Source of the DNA: Murinocardiopsis flavida
Lineage (GTDB): Bacteria; Actinomycetota; Actinomycetes; Streptosporangiales; Streptosporangiaceae
DNA length: 64,000 bases
NCBI RefSeq assembly: GCF_003014485.1
Contig: NZ_PYGA01000002.1
Coordinates: forward strand, 62,001-126,000
Direction: 5' to 3'
A model generated the notes under the pieces. That model worked only from the letters and a program-made list of their open reading frames with translations. It did no database searches and was not told where the DNA came from. Below are positions 1 through 8,520 of the stretch, one piece after another; positions within the stretch are counted from its first letter, which is position 1; each line of letters opens with the position of its first letter. A program made the translations under genes and the position numbers.

Positions 1-833
1 AGGTCGGCGAGGCGGCGGCCGAGGCAGTCGGGCGGCAGCCCGAGCAGGGCGACGGCCTGCCGGTTCGCCAGGGTGACCCGGTTGTCGAGGTCCAGTCCGA
101 GGACGCCCTCCTTGACCCCGTGCAGCATGGCCTCGCGCTGCTGCACTGTCGCGGCGATCTGCCGCGGCTCCATGCCCATCGTCTGGCGTTTGACCCGGCG
201 GGCCAGCAGCAGCGAGCCGATCGCGCCCAGCCCGCCCGCGATCCCCAGGTAGCCGAGCAGGTAGGGCGCGACGGCGTCGAGGTTGACCCACCAGTACGGG
301 TAGTCCTCGCGGACGGCGATGATCCCGACCTGCTCCCCCAGGTCGTTGAAGACGGGCACGTGGGCGCTGAGCGCCGGGCGGTACTCGCCCGGCTCCCACG
401 GCTCCGACACCGAGTGCCCGATCCAGGAGCGCCCGGTGAGCGCGGTGCTGGTGCCCATGGGCATCCGCCGCCCGAGGTCGTCGGGGTCGTGCGAGGTCAG
501 GATCAGGCCGCCCTCGTCGGCGACGGAGATCTGGGTCAGTCCGCTGACGTCGCGGGTGTTGGCGGCCGTGCTGCTCAGCGGCGACACCAGGCGGCGATCG
601 AGTGCGTAGCGGACCGCGGGCAGGGCGGCCATGCTCTCGGCGATCGACTGGAGCCGGCGCCCCTCGGCGTCCTCGAACCGGCGCTGCGCCTGCTGGATCG
701 ACAGGGCGGCCACGGCGGCGAGGACCACCACCATGATGGCGAGCTGGAACCCGAGGAACTGGGTCGCCAGCGGCCAGTGGTGCCACGGCGGCACCACTGC
801 CCCCGCCCTCCTGCGCCGCCAGGCATATCCCAT
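1..833 (-). CDS. CitA/DcuS-type sensor histidine kinase, N-terminal part (C-terminus beyond window)
   Basis: Membrane sensor kinase that probably perceives an extracellular di- or tricarboxylate and controls the divergent tct transporter. The visible 277 codons give a short basic N-terminus, a first membrane segment (about residues 22-44), an extracytoplasmic PAS-like sensor domain (about 45-195) containing IGHSVSEPW and VGIIAVREDYPYW, a second membrane segment ending in LLLARRVKRQ, and the start of a cytoplasmic PAS domain (GVKEGVLGLDLDNRVTLANR). This order is typical of the CitA/DcuS/DctB class. The kinase core lies beyond base 1, and a response regulator gene would be expected there. The ATG at 833 is chosen because it precedes the first membrane segment closely. 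Class is confident; ligand is inferred only from the neighbouring transporter. Confidence 0.88.
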   Translation of the reverse strand, partial: MGYAWRRRRAGAVVPPWHHWPLATQFLGFQLAIMVVVLAAVAALSIQQAQRRFEDAEGRRLQSIAESMAALPAVRYALDRRLVSPLSSTAANTRDVSGLTQISVADEGGLILTSHDPDDLGRRMPMGTSTALTGRSWIGHSVSEPWEPGEYRPALSAHVPVFNDLGEQVGIIAVREDYPYWWVNLDAVAPYLLGYLGIAGGLGAIGSLLLARRVKRQTMGMEPRQIAATVQQREAMLHGVKEGVLGLDLDNRVTLANRQAVALLGLPPDCLGRRLAD

Positions 834-910
834 AGGGCGATCGTCACATGGGCGGCCCCGCGGCGGCAGGCCTGGGAGCGATCGTCAACGCTCTTGTTAT
901 GACCACAATG

Positions 911-935
911 TCCGAAAGGTTCACTGCGTCCGAAA
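911..935. promoter_or_regulatory. Direct repeats between sensor kinase and tctC (candidate regulator site)
   Basis: The heptamer TCCGAAA occurs at 911-917 and again at 929-935, an 18-base period (nearly two helical turns), in the 198-base region between the divergent kinase and tctC genes. Direct repeats on one helix face are a usual arrangement for response-regulator dimers, so this is a candidate site for the missing partner of the kinase. Two short copies are weak evidence. Confidence 0.3.
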
Positions 936-1031
936 ACGTGATGCACAGCACATGAACATCGAGGATGGCGGCACCCCCCGGGACCCTGGTGACGCGGGGC
1001 TCCCGGCCCGCCCCACGGACGAAGGACGACC

Positions 1032-2024
1032 ATGCGCACGCCACCCCGTCTGCTCACCGCCTGCGCCGCAGTGCTCGTCGCCACGACCGCCCTCACCGGG
1101 TGCGGCCCGCAGGGCGGCCCCTCCGCAGGCGGCGCCCCCGTATCCGGACTGCGCATCATGGTGCCCAACACGCCCGGCGGCGGGTACGACATCACCGCGC
1201 GCAGCGCGTCGCGCGCCCTGGAGGACTCGAAGCTCGCCCGCAACGTCGAGGTGTTCAACCTGCCCGGCGCCGGCGGCACCGTGGGCCTCGGGCGCACCGT
1301 CAGCGAAAAGGGCAACGGCAAACTGCTCATGAGCATGGGCCTCGGCGTCGTGGGCGCCTCCTTCACCAACAAGTCCAAGGCCACGCTCGACCAGACGACC
1401 CCGATCGCGCGGCTGACCGAGGAGCCGGACGTGATCGTCGTCCCCAAGGGCTCCAAGTACGACACCATCGGCGAGCTCGTCAAGGACTGGAAGGCCGACC
1501 CCGGCAAGGTGCCGGTGGGCGGCGGCTCGTCGCCCGGCGGGCCCGACCACCTCGCTCCGATGCTGACCGCCGAGGCGGCCGGCATCGAACCCAAGGACGT
1601 CAACTACGTCCCCTACGACGGCGGAGGGGAGCTGCTCGCCGCCGTCCTCGGCGAGCAGGTCTCCTTCGGCGTATCGGGCGCGTCGGAGTTCGTCGACCAG
1701 ATCGAATCCGGTGAGCTGCGCGTCCTCGCCGTCACGAGCGCGGAGCCGGTCAAGGGGCTCGACGCGCCCACCCTCAAGGAGGAGGGGCTCGACGTGGACT
1801 TCGTCAACTGGCGCGGCCTCGTCGCACCCCCCGGGCTCGACAAGGCCGAGCAGCAGGAGCTGACCGACCTGGTCCAGGAACTGCACGACAGCAAGGAGTG
1901 GAAGGACACGCTGAAGACCAACCGCTGGACCGACGCCTACCTCCCCGGCAAGGAGTTCGGCACCTTCCTCGGCGAGGAGACCGACCGCGTCGACTCCGTC
2001 CTGACCGACCTGGGGCTCGCATGA
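1032..2024 (+). CDS. tctC: Tripartite tricarboxylate transporter substrate-binding lipoprotein TctC
   Basis: Extracytoplasmic solute receptor of a TTT-family secondary transporter; it captures a carboxylate (citrate-like, exact ligand unknown) and delivers it to TctAB. It has 330 residues with a lipoprotein signal (LTGC lipobox near residue 25). The mature start IMVPNTPGGGYD carries the glycine-rich ligand loop typical of TctC/Bug proteins, and GGSSPGGPDH and NYVPYDGGGE match the usual second-lobe segments. The ATG is preceded by GAAGGA. The stop overlaps the tctB start (ATGA), so the three genes are one operon, divergent from the kinase. Confident in family. Confidence 0.93.
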   Translation: MRTPPRLLTACAAVLVATTALTGCGPQGGPSAGGAPVSGLRIMVPNTPGGGYDITARSASRALEDSKLARNVEVFNLPGAGGTVGLGRTVSEKGNGKLLMSMGLGVVGASFTNKSKATLDQTTPIARLTEEPDVIVVPKGSKYDTIGELVKDWKADPGKVPVGGGSSPGGPDHLAPMLTAEAAGIEPKDVNYVPYDGGGELLAAVLGEQVSFGVSGASEFVDQIESGELRVLAVTSAEPVKGLDAPTLKEEGLDVDFVNWRGLVAPPGLDKAEQQELTDLVQELHDSKEWKDTLKTNRWTDAYLPGKEFGTFLGEETDRVDSVLTDLGLA

Positions 2025-2560
2025 GCGACGCCGGGGCTCCCCCCGCCGCCCCCGCGCCGGGCCGGTCGTCGCACCGGACCCTGCGCGGGCGCGCCGAACT
2101 CGGCGTGTGCGCGTTCCTCTACCTGCTCGCCGCTGTCGTCCTCTACGACGCGGCCTCCCTCGGCTCGGACTTCACCCAGCGCGGCCCCGTCGGCCCCGCC
2201 GCGGTGCCCACCGCGGTGGGGATCCTGCTGATCGCCGTCGCCACGCTGCTCACGGTCGACGTGCTGCGCGGCGGCCGCGGCGCGCCAGAGGACAGCGAGG
2301 ACGTCGACCCCGACGCGCCCAGCGACTGGCGCACGCTCGCCCTACTGGCGGGGGCGTTCCTGACCAACGTGGTGCTGCTCGACGTCGCCGGCTGGATCAT
2401 CTCCGGCGCCCTGCTGTTCTGGGGCGCCGCCTTCGCCCTGGGCAGCAGGCACTGGATCCGCGACCCGCTGATCGCCTTCGCCATGTCCACCGGCAGCTAC
2501 CTGCTGTTCAGCGCGCTCGGCATCTGGCTGCCGGCCGGACCGTTCGCATCGGGGGTGTGA
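2021..2560 (+). CDS. tctB: Tripartite tricarboxylate transporter small membrane subunit TctB
   Basis: Small integral membrane subunit (179 residues) of the TTT transporter. After a charged N-terminus it shows four hydrophobic stretches: [58 protein letters not shown] and the C-terminal [20 protein letters not shown]. Sequence conservation in TctB is weak, so the call rests on size, topology and position between tctC and tctA. The start ATG overlaps the tctC stop by four bases, which decides the start. Its stop is four bases before tctA. Confidence 0.9.
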   Translation: MSDAGAPPAAPAPGRSSHRTLRGRAELGVCAFLYLLAAVVLYDAASLGSDFTQRGPVGPAAVPTAVGILLIAVATLLTVDVLRGGRGAPEDSEDVDPDAPSDWRTLALLAGAFLTNVVLLDVAGWIISGALLFWGAAFALGSRHWIRDPLIAFAMSTGSYLLFSALGIWLPAGPFASGV

Positions 2561-2564
2561 CGCG

Positions 2565-4097
2565 ATGGACGCCCTCGTCGACCTGCTCGGCGGGTTCGCC
2601 ACCGCGCTGACCCCGGTGAACCTGCTCTACGCGCTGATCGGCGTCGCCCTGGGCACCGCCATCGGCGTCCTGCCCGGCATCGGGCCGGCCATGGCGGTCG
2701 CCCTGCTGCTGCCCATCACCTACGGCCTGGACCCGGTCGGCGCGTTCATCATGTTCGCCGGCATCTACTACGGCGGCATGTACGGCGGGTCCACCACATC
2801 GATCCTGATCAACACGCCCGGCGAGTCGTCCTCGGTCATGACCGCCGTCGAAGGCAACAAGATGGCCAAGCGGGGCCGGGCCGCCCAGGCGCTGGCGACG
2901 GCGGCGATCGGGTCGTTCATCGCGGGCAGCATCGGCACCGCCCTGCTGGTGCTGTTCGCCCCGGTGATGGTCGCGCTCGCGCTGACCTTCGGCGCCGACG
3001 ACTACTTCGCCGTGATGCTGCTGGCGTTCGTCGCGGCGTGCTCGGTCCTCGGCTCCTCCGCCATCCGGGGGTTCGCGTCGCTGGGGATCGGGCTGTCCAT
3101 CGGCCTCGTCGGACTGGACCCGACCACCGGGCAGAACCGCCTCAGTTACGGGATCCCGCAGCTCGCCGACGGGATCGACGTCGTCATCGTCGCCGTGGGC
3201 GTCTTCGCGGTCGGCGAAGCCCTGTGGGTGGCCTCCCGGCTGCGCCGAACCCCCGCGGCAGTGGTCGGCGTGGGCCGGGTGTGGATGGGGCGCGCGGACT
3301 GGCGCCGGTCCTGGAAGCCGTGGCTGCGCGGCAGCTTCCTCGGCTTCCCGTTCGGCGCGCTGCCCGCCGGCGGGTCGGAGCTGCCCACGTTCCTGTCGTA
3401 CATCCTGGAACGCCGCCTCTCCAAGCACCCCGAGGAGTTCGGCCACGGCGCCATCGAGGGCGTCGCCGGGCCGGAGGCCACGAACAACTCCTCCGCCGCC
3501 GGGGTGATGGTGCCGCTGCTGGCGCTGGGGCTGCCCACGACAGCGGTCTCCGCGGTGATGCTCAGCGCGTTCCAGCAGTACGGCCTGCAACCTGGGCCGC
3601 TGCTGTTCGAGCGCGAACCCGAGCTGGTGTGGGGGCTGATCGCCAGCCTGTTCATCGGCAACGCGATGCTGCTCGTCCTCAACCTGCCGCTGGCGCCGCT
3701 GTGGGCGAAGCTCCTGCACATCCCGCGGCCCTACCTGTACGCCGGGATCCTGTTCTTCGCCAGCGTGGGCATGTACGCGGTGAACGCCTCGGCGCTGGAC
3801 CTGCTGCTCCTGCTGCTGCTCGGCGCGCTCGGCTTCATGATGCGGCGCTTCGGGCTGCCCGTCATCCCGCTCATCGTCGGGTCGATCCTGGGCCCCATGG
3901 CGGAACTGCAACTGCGCCGGGCCCTCCAGCTCAGCGACGGCGCCCTCACCGGCCTGGTGACCTCCCCGCTCAGCATCGGGGTCTATGCGGTCATCGCCCT
4001 CATCCTGCTGTGGCCGGCGGGCCGGGCCCTGCTCCGGGCGCGCCGCCCGCGGTCGGGCGGCGGCCCGGAGCGGCGGACGGAGCCCGCCGACTCCTGA
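2565..4097 (+). CDS. tctA: Tripartite tricarboxylate transporter large permease TctA
   Basis: Main 510-residue permease of the TTT transporter. It has the family's hallmark N-terminal motif [20 protein letters not shown] (about residues 36-55), then the conserved [16 protein letters not shown] segment, and later [20 protein letters not shown], which are signatures of TctA. Length and about 10-12 hydrophobic segments fit full-length members. It ends with an Arg-rich cytoplasmic tail. It follows tctB directly and is followed by a strong stem-loop terminator, so the operon is exactly three genes. Regulation by the adjacent CitA-like kinase is inferred from position. Confidence 0.95.
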   Translation: MDALVDLLGGFATALTPVNLLYALIGVALGTAIGVLPGIGPAMAVALLLPITYGLDPVGAFIMFAGIYYGGMYGGSTTSILINTPGESSSVMTAVEGNKMAKRGRAAQALATAAIGSFIAGSIGTALLVLFAPVMVALALTFGADDYFAVMLLAFVAACSVLGSSAIRGFASLGIGLSIGLVGLDPTTGQNRLSYGIPQLADGIDVVIVAVGVFAVGEALWVASRLRRTPAAVVGVGRVWMGRADWRRSWKPWLRGSFLGFPFGALPAGGSELPTFLSYILERRLSKHPEEFGHGAIEGVAGPEATNNSSAAGVMVPLLALGLPTTAVSAVMLSAFQQYGLQPGPLLFEREPELVWGLIASLFIGNAMLLVLNLPLAPLWAKLLHIPRPYLYAGILFFASVGMYAVNASALDLLLLLLLGALGFMMRRFGLPVIPLIVGSILGPMAELQLRRALQLSDGALTGLVTSPLSIGVYAVIALILLWPAGRALLRARRPRSGGGPERRTEPADS

Positions 4098-4157
4098 GCG
4101 CGCCGAACCGACCCGGCCCGCTGACCGCACCGAACCGCACCCGCTCCGCACCGCGCG

Positions 4158-4204
4158 CCGCTGCCCGCGGCGGCCGCGCGGAGCGGGGCCGCCGCGGGCA
4201 GCGG
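4158..4204. terminator. Bidirectional stem-loop between tctA and the TenA-like gene
   Basis: Perfect 18-bp inverted repeat (4158-4175 pairing with 4187-4204) around an 11-base loop, in the 114-base gap between the convergent tctA and TenA-like genes. There is no T-tract, as is usual in actinomycetes; it can terminate from both sides. Confidence 0.75.
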
Positions 4205-4211
4205 GCCGGGA

Positions 4212-4847
4212 TCAGGCGTAGACCGCGTCGTGGAAGCGGTCCTCCGCGTGCAGCATCGCCGTGAACCAGTGGTGCACGTCGCCGTCGGAGACGTCGCCGC
4301 CCAGCGCGTCGACCTCGGCCCGCAGGAACGCGACCTGGTCGGTGAACGGGGGGCGCGCGTGCAGCTCGATCCACTCCTGCACCGCGTCCGGGCGCGCGGC
4401 CGGCACGTCGACGGCCCGCGCGCACCACGTGGCGTACAGGTGCTCGGCGGCGAACAGCGAGGTGACGATGGCGGGGTAGCCCTGCTCGGCCGCCCGCAGC
4501 GCGGTCTCCGACAGGGGCGCCGCCCGGCGCAGGCAGGCCGCGGCGTCCTCGGCCGGAACGGGCCGGTCCCGGCGCACCTCCGCGAAGTAGTCGCTCTGCT
4601 CGGTGACCAGGCCGTGCAGCGAGGCGGCGTGGCCGGTCACGGCGCGCCACCCCGGCGCGTGCCGGACGGCGGCGCCGAGGATCCGCGCCGCCGTGTGCAC
4701 GAACCCCTCCTCGATCAGCAGGTACCGGGCGAAGGACGGCGGGTCGAGGGTGCCCGCCGTGGCCTCCTCGACCAGCCGGACCCGCGCGGACGCCGTGAGC
4801 GCGTCGCCCGCCCCCGCCAGCAGCCGCTCGCTGCGCGAGCCCGCCAT
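4212..4847 (-). CDS. TenA/THI-4 family protein (probably TenA_E type, no catalytic Cys)
   Basis: All-helical 211-residue TenA-fold protein; family members hydrolyse amino-pyrimidines in thiamin salvage. Conserved pieces include FARYLLIEEGFVHTAARIL near residue 40, HLYATWCARA in mid-protein and the C-terminal HAEDRFHDAVY, whose Glu matches the active-site Glu of TenA_E enzymes. At the position where TenA_C proteins have a Pro-Cys pair the sequence reads Ala-Ala-Glu (FAAEHLY), so the nucleophilic Cys is missing. The ATG at 4847 overlaps the stop of the preceding gene (ATGA). It is the last gene of the BtpA/ABC/PTE operon, with no thiamin gene nearby, so a thiamin role is doubtful; a different small amine substrate is possible. 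Confidence 0.8.
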   Translation of the reverse strand: MAGSRSERLLAGAGDALTASARVRLVEEATAGTLDPPSFARYLLIEEGFVHTAARILGAAVRHAPGWRAVTGHAASLHGLVTEQSDYFAEVRRDRPVPAEDAAACLRRAAPLSETALRAAEQGYPAIVTSLFAAEHLYATWCARAVDVPAARPDAVQEWIELHARPPFTDQVAFLRAEVDALGGDVSDGDVHHWFTAMLHAEDRFHDAVYA

Positions 4848-5593
4848 CAGTTCGCGACCCAGCGCACGAGGCCGTCGAAGAGGCGGCCGTAGCCCGCCCA
4901 CTCCTCGCAGAACGCCGGCGGCGCCCAGTGCGGCGAGCAGTCGGAGGTGAACACCGCGGCGCGGCCGCCGCCGTGCCCGCCGACCACGACCAGCGGGTCG
5001 CCGTTGACGGTCGCGAGGGTCGCCGCGCCGTCCTTGGCGCGCACCCTGTTGTAGCCGAGCAGGTGCGGCCAGTCCTCCCCCGCGCCGCCGAGCGCGGCGT
5101 GCGCGGCGTCGGCCACCGCGGGGACGGCGCCGGCGGGCAGCTCCACCCGGTCGTCGTCGGGCAGCAGCTCCACGGGCAGGACGTCGGCGAGCGGGGTCTG
5201 GCGGAACGCCGCCTTCGCCTCGAACCCGGTGAAGGACAGGTAGCCGCCGATCATGATCAGGGCGCCGCCCGCGGCCACCCAGTCGGCGAGCGCCGCCAGC
5301 CGGTCGTCGCCGCGCTCGGAGCGGTCGAACACGGCGGGGGCGAGCTGGATGGAGTTGGCCCCGATGTCGGACAGGATGACGACGTCGTAGCCCGACAGCG
5401 CCGCGGCGTCGCCGGGGAACGCGGATGGGACGAGGTGCGCCGGCAGGTGCTCGACCGTGTGCCCCGCGGCGGTCAGCGCGTCGCGCAGCGGCCCGACGCC
5501 TTCGACGTAGGAGTGCACAGTGAAGGAGTCGACCCCTTTGACGTGGGTCGACGCGGTCATCCAACTCTCGCCGGCGATGAGGACTCTGCTCAT
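4847..5593 (-). CDS. Class I glutamine amidotransferase-like protein (PF07090-like)
   Basis: Cytoplasmic 248-residue protein of the putative GATase1-like family. It begins VLIAGESWMTASTHVKGVDSF, the typical start of this family, and continues with LSDIGANSIQLAP, MIGGYLSFTGFEAKA and the end motif VFTSDCSPHWAP. The fold is a flavodoxin-like GATase1 domain, but biochemical function is unknown for the family. The Cys in SDCSPHW may be functionally important; I do not assign it as a nucleophile. The start follows AAAGGAG. It lies 98 bases after the PTE gene and overlaps the TenA-like gene by four bases, so both probably act on the product of the imported compound. Confidence 0.82.
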   Translation of the reverse strand: MSRVLIAGESWMTASTHVKGVDSFTVHSYVEGVGPLRDALTAAGHTVEHLPAHLVPSAFPGDAAALSGYDVVILSDIGANSIQLAPAVFDRSERGDDRLAALADWVAAGGALIMIGGYLSFTGFEAKAAFRQTPLADVLPVELLPDDDRVELPAGAVPAVADAAHAALGGAGEDWPHLLGYNRVRAKDGAATLATVNGDPLVVVGGHGGGRAAVFTSDCSPHWAPPAFCEEWAGYGRLFDGLVRWVAN

Positions 5594-5691
5594 GTCGGCT
5601 CCTTTCGCAACGGTTGTGGTGCTGGTCCTGCGGGCGCACGGCCGCGGGTGCGCGTGCGGGGGCGGCGGCGCCCTGCACGCGGCGCCCGGGC

Positions 5692-6735
5692 TCACCCGGT
5701 GCCGCCGTCCGCGAGGGTGAAGAGGGTGCCGGGGTTCTCCGCGAGGAGCCGGCGGACCTGGGACTCCGGTACCCCGAGCCCGGTGAGGCGGTCGGCGAAC
5801 AGGACGGGGACGTAGCCGAACCCGTTGCCGCCGTAGCGGGTGAGCATGCTCTTCAGGAAGACGTCGTGGCTGAGCAGCAGCCGGCCGGCGTGCCCGTCGC
5901 GGATCAGCGCGGCGACCGCCGCCGCGGTGTCGCCCGGCGCGGGCGACTGGCCCTCGCCGGGGTAGCGGAAGGGCATCCCGATCATGTCGAACTCCAGCCA
6001 CACCCCCCGGTCGGCCACCGCACGCTGGTAGTCGGCGTCGGCCCCGGAGGGGTCCATGTGGCACAGGACGACCGCGCCGGGGTCGACCCCCTGCTCGTCG
6101 AGGACGATCTCCAGCACCTCGAAGGCGCGCCGCTGCCACCCGGGGAGGTGCACGAACAGCGGCACCCCCACCTCGCGCTGGGCCGCGCACGCCGCGCGCA
6201 GCGCGGTGCGCTCGGCGGCGGTGAAGTCGGGCGACACCCCGATCTCGCCGATGACGCCGGGGACGACCGCGCCGGGGTCCGCGGGGCGGAACTCGGCGAC
6301 GAGCTCGCCGGTGAGCGCGTCGGCCCCCGCCCCGGCCAGGTGCGGCGGGTGGAACCGCTCCAGGTACCACCCGGACCCCATGACCACGTTGAGCCCGGTG
6401 CGCTCGGCGATCGCGCGCAGCGCCCGCGGGTCGCGCCCGATGCCGGGCGGGGTGAGGTCGATGACGCTGCGGCCCCCTGCCGCGGCGAAGCCCCGCAGGT
6501 CCGCCGCCATGGCGTCGGCGTCGTCCAGGACGCAGTGGTCGCGGCAGGCGTACGGCTGCTCGCGCAGCAGCCAGGCGACCTCGGCCGACACCGGCGCGTC
6601 GGCGAGGAACGCCAGGTCCGGCCGGGTGGGCGGCACCACGGCGGCGCGCAGGTCGTTGGCCAGGTGCTCGTGCGGGAGGGTGAGCCCGAGCGCGTCGGCG
6701 GGCACGGTCCCGGTGACCGTCCGCACCAGGGTCAT
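5692..6735 (-). CDS. Phosphotriesterase-homology (PHP/PTE) family metal hydrolase
   Basis: TIM-barrel metal hydrolase of 347 residues, related to phosphotriesterase, lactonases and YhfV. Metal ligands are visible: His-x-His in LPHEHL (about residue 20), Glu in GVIGEIG, His in FVHLPGW, His in VLCHMDPSG, and Asp in LLSHDVFLK. The bridging ligand is Glu where true phosphotriesterases have a carboxylated Lys, placing it in the PHP branch, for which lactone or phosphodiester-like substrates have been described. The start ATG overlaps the permease stop (ATGA), so it is translationally coupled to the sugar importer and probably acts on the imported sugar derivative. Confidence 0.9.
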   Translation of the reverse strand: MTLVRTVTGTVPADALGLTLPHEHLANDLRAAVVPPTRPDLAFLADAPVSAEVAWLLREQPYACRDHCVLDDADAMAADLRGFAAAGGRSVIDLTPPGIGRDPRALRAIAERTGLNVVMGSGWYLERFHPPHLAGAGADALTGELVAEFRPADPGAVVPGVIGEIGVSPDFTAAERTALRAACAAQREVGVPLFVHLPGWQRRAFEVLEIVLDEQGVDPGAVVLCHMDPSGADADYQRAVADRGVWLEFDMIGMPFRYPGEGQSPAPGDTAAAVAALIRDGHAGRLLLSHDVFLKSMLTRYGGNGFGYVPVLFADRLTGLGVPESQVRRLLAENPGTLFTLADGGTG

Positions 6736-7766
6736 GACCCCCTCCGCAGCAGCCGCGCCCCCAGCTCGGCCATGTCGCGGCCGCGCAGGTTGATCCAGAT
6801 CGCGAGGATGAGGACGCAGCCCGTGACGATCGGGGTGAGGAACGGGCTCATCCCGAGCAGGGTCAGCCCGTTGGCGATGGCACCGGTGATGACGGCGCCG
6901 ATCAGCGTGCCGACGATGGTGCCGCGGCCGCCGAAGAGGTCCGTCCCGCCCAGGACCACCGCCGCGATGACGACCAGCTCGAAGCCCTGCGCCGAGTTGG
7001 CCGACCCGGAACCCAGCCGCGCCGCGATGAGCAGCCCCGCGACCCCCGCGGCGCTGCCGGACAGCACCAGGGCGAGCATCTTCACCCGCCGGGTGTTGAC
7101 CCCGGCCCGGCGCACCGACTCCTCCTGGGAGCCGATCCCGGTGATGTACTGGCCGAAGCGGGTCGTGTACAGCAGCACCGCCCCGGCGACCGCGACGACG
7201 AGCGCGATCCACGCCGACGCCGAGAACCCGAGGAAGCTCGCGTCGCCGATCCGGGCCAGGAACAGCCGGTTGTCGATGGGCACCGAGAACCCCTCGGTGC
7301 GCAGCAGCGCGATCCCGCGGATCACCGACATCGTCGCCAGCGTCACGACGAACGGCGGGATGCGGTGGTAGGCGGCGAACCAGCCGTTCACCAGCCCCCA
7401 GAACGCGCCGGCCGCGATGCCGATGGGGATGACCAGCGCGGAGTCCAGCCCGGCGGCGAGCAGTTCGGCGCTGGTCGCGGCGACGAACGCCACCGTGGAA
7501 CCCACGGACAGGTCGATCTGGCCGGAGGTGATGACGAACGTCATCGCGACCCCGACCACGACCGCCGGGGCGATCTGGGTGGCGAGGTTGGACAGGTTGC
7601 CGAAGGTGAGGAAGGTCGGCGACGCGATCCCGAACGCCCCGAAGAGCACGACGATGACGCCGATCATGAGCAGGGTGGACTTGTTCGCGCGCTGCCACAG
7701 CACAGCGGGCGAGAGTCGCGGCGGCGCGGACCCGGCCGGGGCCGCGGTGTCGGTGCGGGCGGTCAT
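6732..7766 (-). CDS. Ribose/autoinducer-type ABC transporter permease (RbsC family)
   Basis: Inner-membrane permease of 344 residues with about nine hydrophobic segments. The motif VGVAMTFVITSGQIDLSVGS (about residues 70-89) is the hallmark of RbsC/XylH-type permeases, and GGTDLFGGRGTIVGTLIGA near the C-terminus is the conserved EAA-like loop. It pairs with the ATPase and binding protein encoded just upstream in the same operon; both junctions are four-base overlaps. The probable cargo is a pentose, hexose or sugar-like ligand taken up without phosphorylation. Confidence 0.93.
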   Translation of the reverse strand: MTARTDTAAPAGSAPPRLSPAVLWQRANKSTLLMIGVIVVLFGAFGIASPTFLTFGNLSNLATQIAPAVVVGVAMTFVITSGQIDLSVGSTVAFVAATSAELLAAGLDSALVIPIGIAAGAFWGLVNGWFAAYHRIPPFVVTLATMSVIRGIALLRTEGFSVPIDNRLFLARIGDASFLGFSASAWIALVVAVAGAVLLYTTRFGQYITGIGSQEESVRRAGVNTRRVKMLALVLSGSAAGVAGLLIAARLGSGSANSAQGFELVVIAAVVLGGTDLFGGRGTIVGTLIGAVITGAIANGLTLLGMSPFLTPIVTGCVLILAIWINLRGRDMAELGARLLRRGS

Positions 7767-8518
7767 GGCCGCTCCTCCTTCTGCGGGTCGGACCGGGTGA
7801 TCATCGCGACCAGCTTCTCGATGTCCAGGTCGCCGATCGGCGCGTCGTCGACGCTGCGGCCCTCGTACATGACCGTGATGCGGTCGCAGACCCGGAACAG
7901 GTCCTGGAGGCGGTGGGTGATGAGGATGACGCCGACCCCGCGCGACGCGACGTCGCCGATGAGCCGGAGCACGGACTCGACCTCGGCGACCGCGAGCGCC
8001 GCCGTGGGCTCGTCGAGGATCAGCAGGTCCGGTTCGAGGGACACGGCGCGGGCGATGGCGACCGTCTGGCGCTGCCCGCCGGACAGCTGGCCGATCTCCT
8101 GGCGGGTCGAGCTGACCCGGACGTGCAGGTCGGCGAGGATCCGCGCGGACTCGGCGTGCATGGCGGCCCGGTCGATGAACGGGCCTTTGCGCGGCTCCCG
8201 CCCCAGGAACAGGTTCCCGGCGACGTCGATGGTGTCGCAGAGGGCGAGGTCCTGGTAGACGATCCCGATCCCCTCGCGCCGCGCGTCGGCGGGGCTGGAC
8301 AGGCGGACCGTGCGCCCGTTGACGGCGATGTCGCCGGAGTCGTGCTGGAGCGCACCGGCGAGGATCTTCATCAGGGTGGACTTGCCCGCCCCGTTGTCGC
8401 CGACCAGGCCCAGGACCTCGCCCGCCCCGACGGTGAGGTCGACTCCGCTCAGCGACGTGACCGCCCCGAAGGACTTGCGGATCCCGCGCAGCTCGACCAG
8501 TGGTGGTTTCTCGGCCAT
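7763..8518 (-). CDS. Sugar ABC transporter ATP-binding protein, single-domain
   Basis: Cytoplasmic ATPase of 251 residues for the adjacent RbsC-type permease. It has Walker A (GDNGAGKST), Q-loop (YQDLALCDTIDVAGNLFLGR), the ABC signature (LSGGQRQTVAIARA), Walker B (LLILDEPTAAL) and the switch His (ILITHRL). E. coli RbsA is a tandem of about 500 residues; this protein has one domain only and must work as a homodimer, as in FrcA-type systems. It starts two bases after the binding-protein stop. Confidence 0.93.
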   Translation of the reverse strand: MAEKPPLVELRGIRKSFGAVTSLSGVDLTVGAGEVLGLVGDNGAGKSTLMKILAGALQHDSGDIAVNGRTVRLSSPADARREGIGIVYQDLALCDTIDVAGNLFLGREPRKGPFIDRAAMHAESARILADLHVRVSSTRQEIGQLSGGQRQTVAIARAVSLEPDLLILDEPTAALAVAEVESVLRLIGDVASRGVGVILITHRLQDLFRVCDRITVMYEGRSVDDAPIGDLDIEKLVAMITRSDPQKEERP

Positions 8519-8520
8519 GG

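Noticed and set aside
2508-4151. 547-codon minus-strand frame opposite tctA
   Set aside because: Gly/Arg/Asp/Gln-rich mirror of the strong plus-strand tctA coding pattern; no domain, typical antisense artefact of high GC.
4098-4847. Thiamin (TPP) riboswitch near the TenA-like gene
   Set aside because: The gene is internal to an operon with a four-base overlap upstream, and no TPP-box sequence was recognised.
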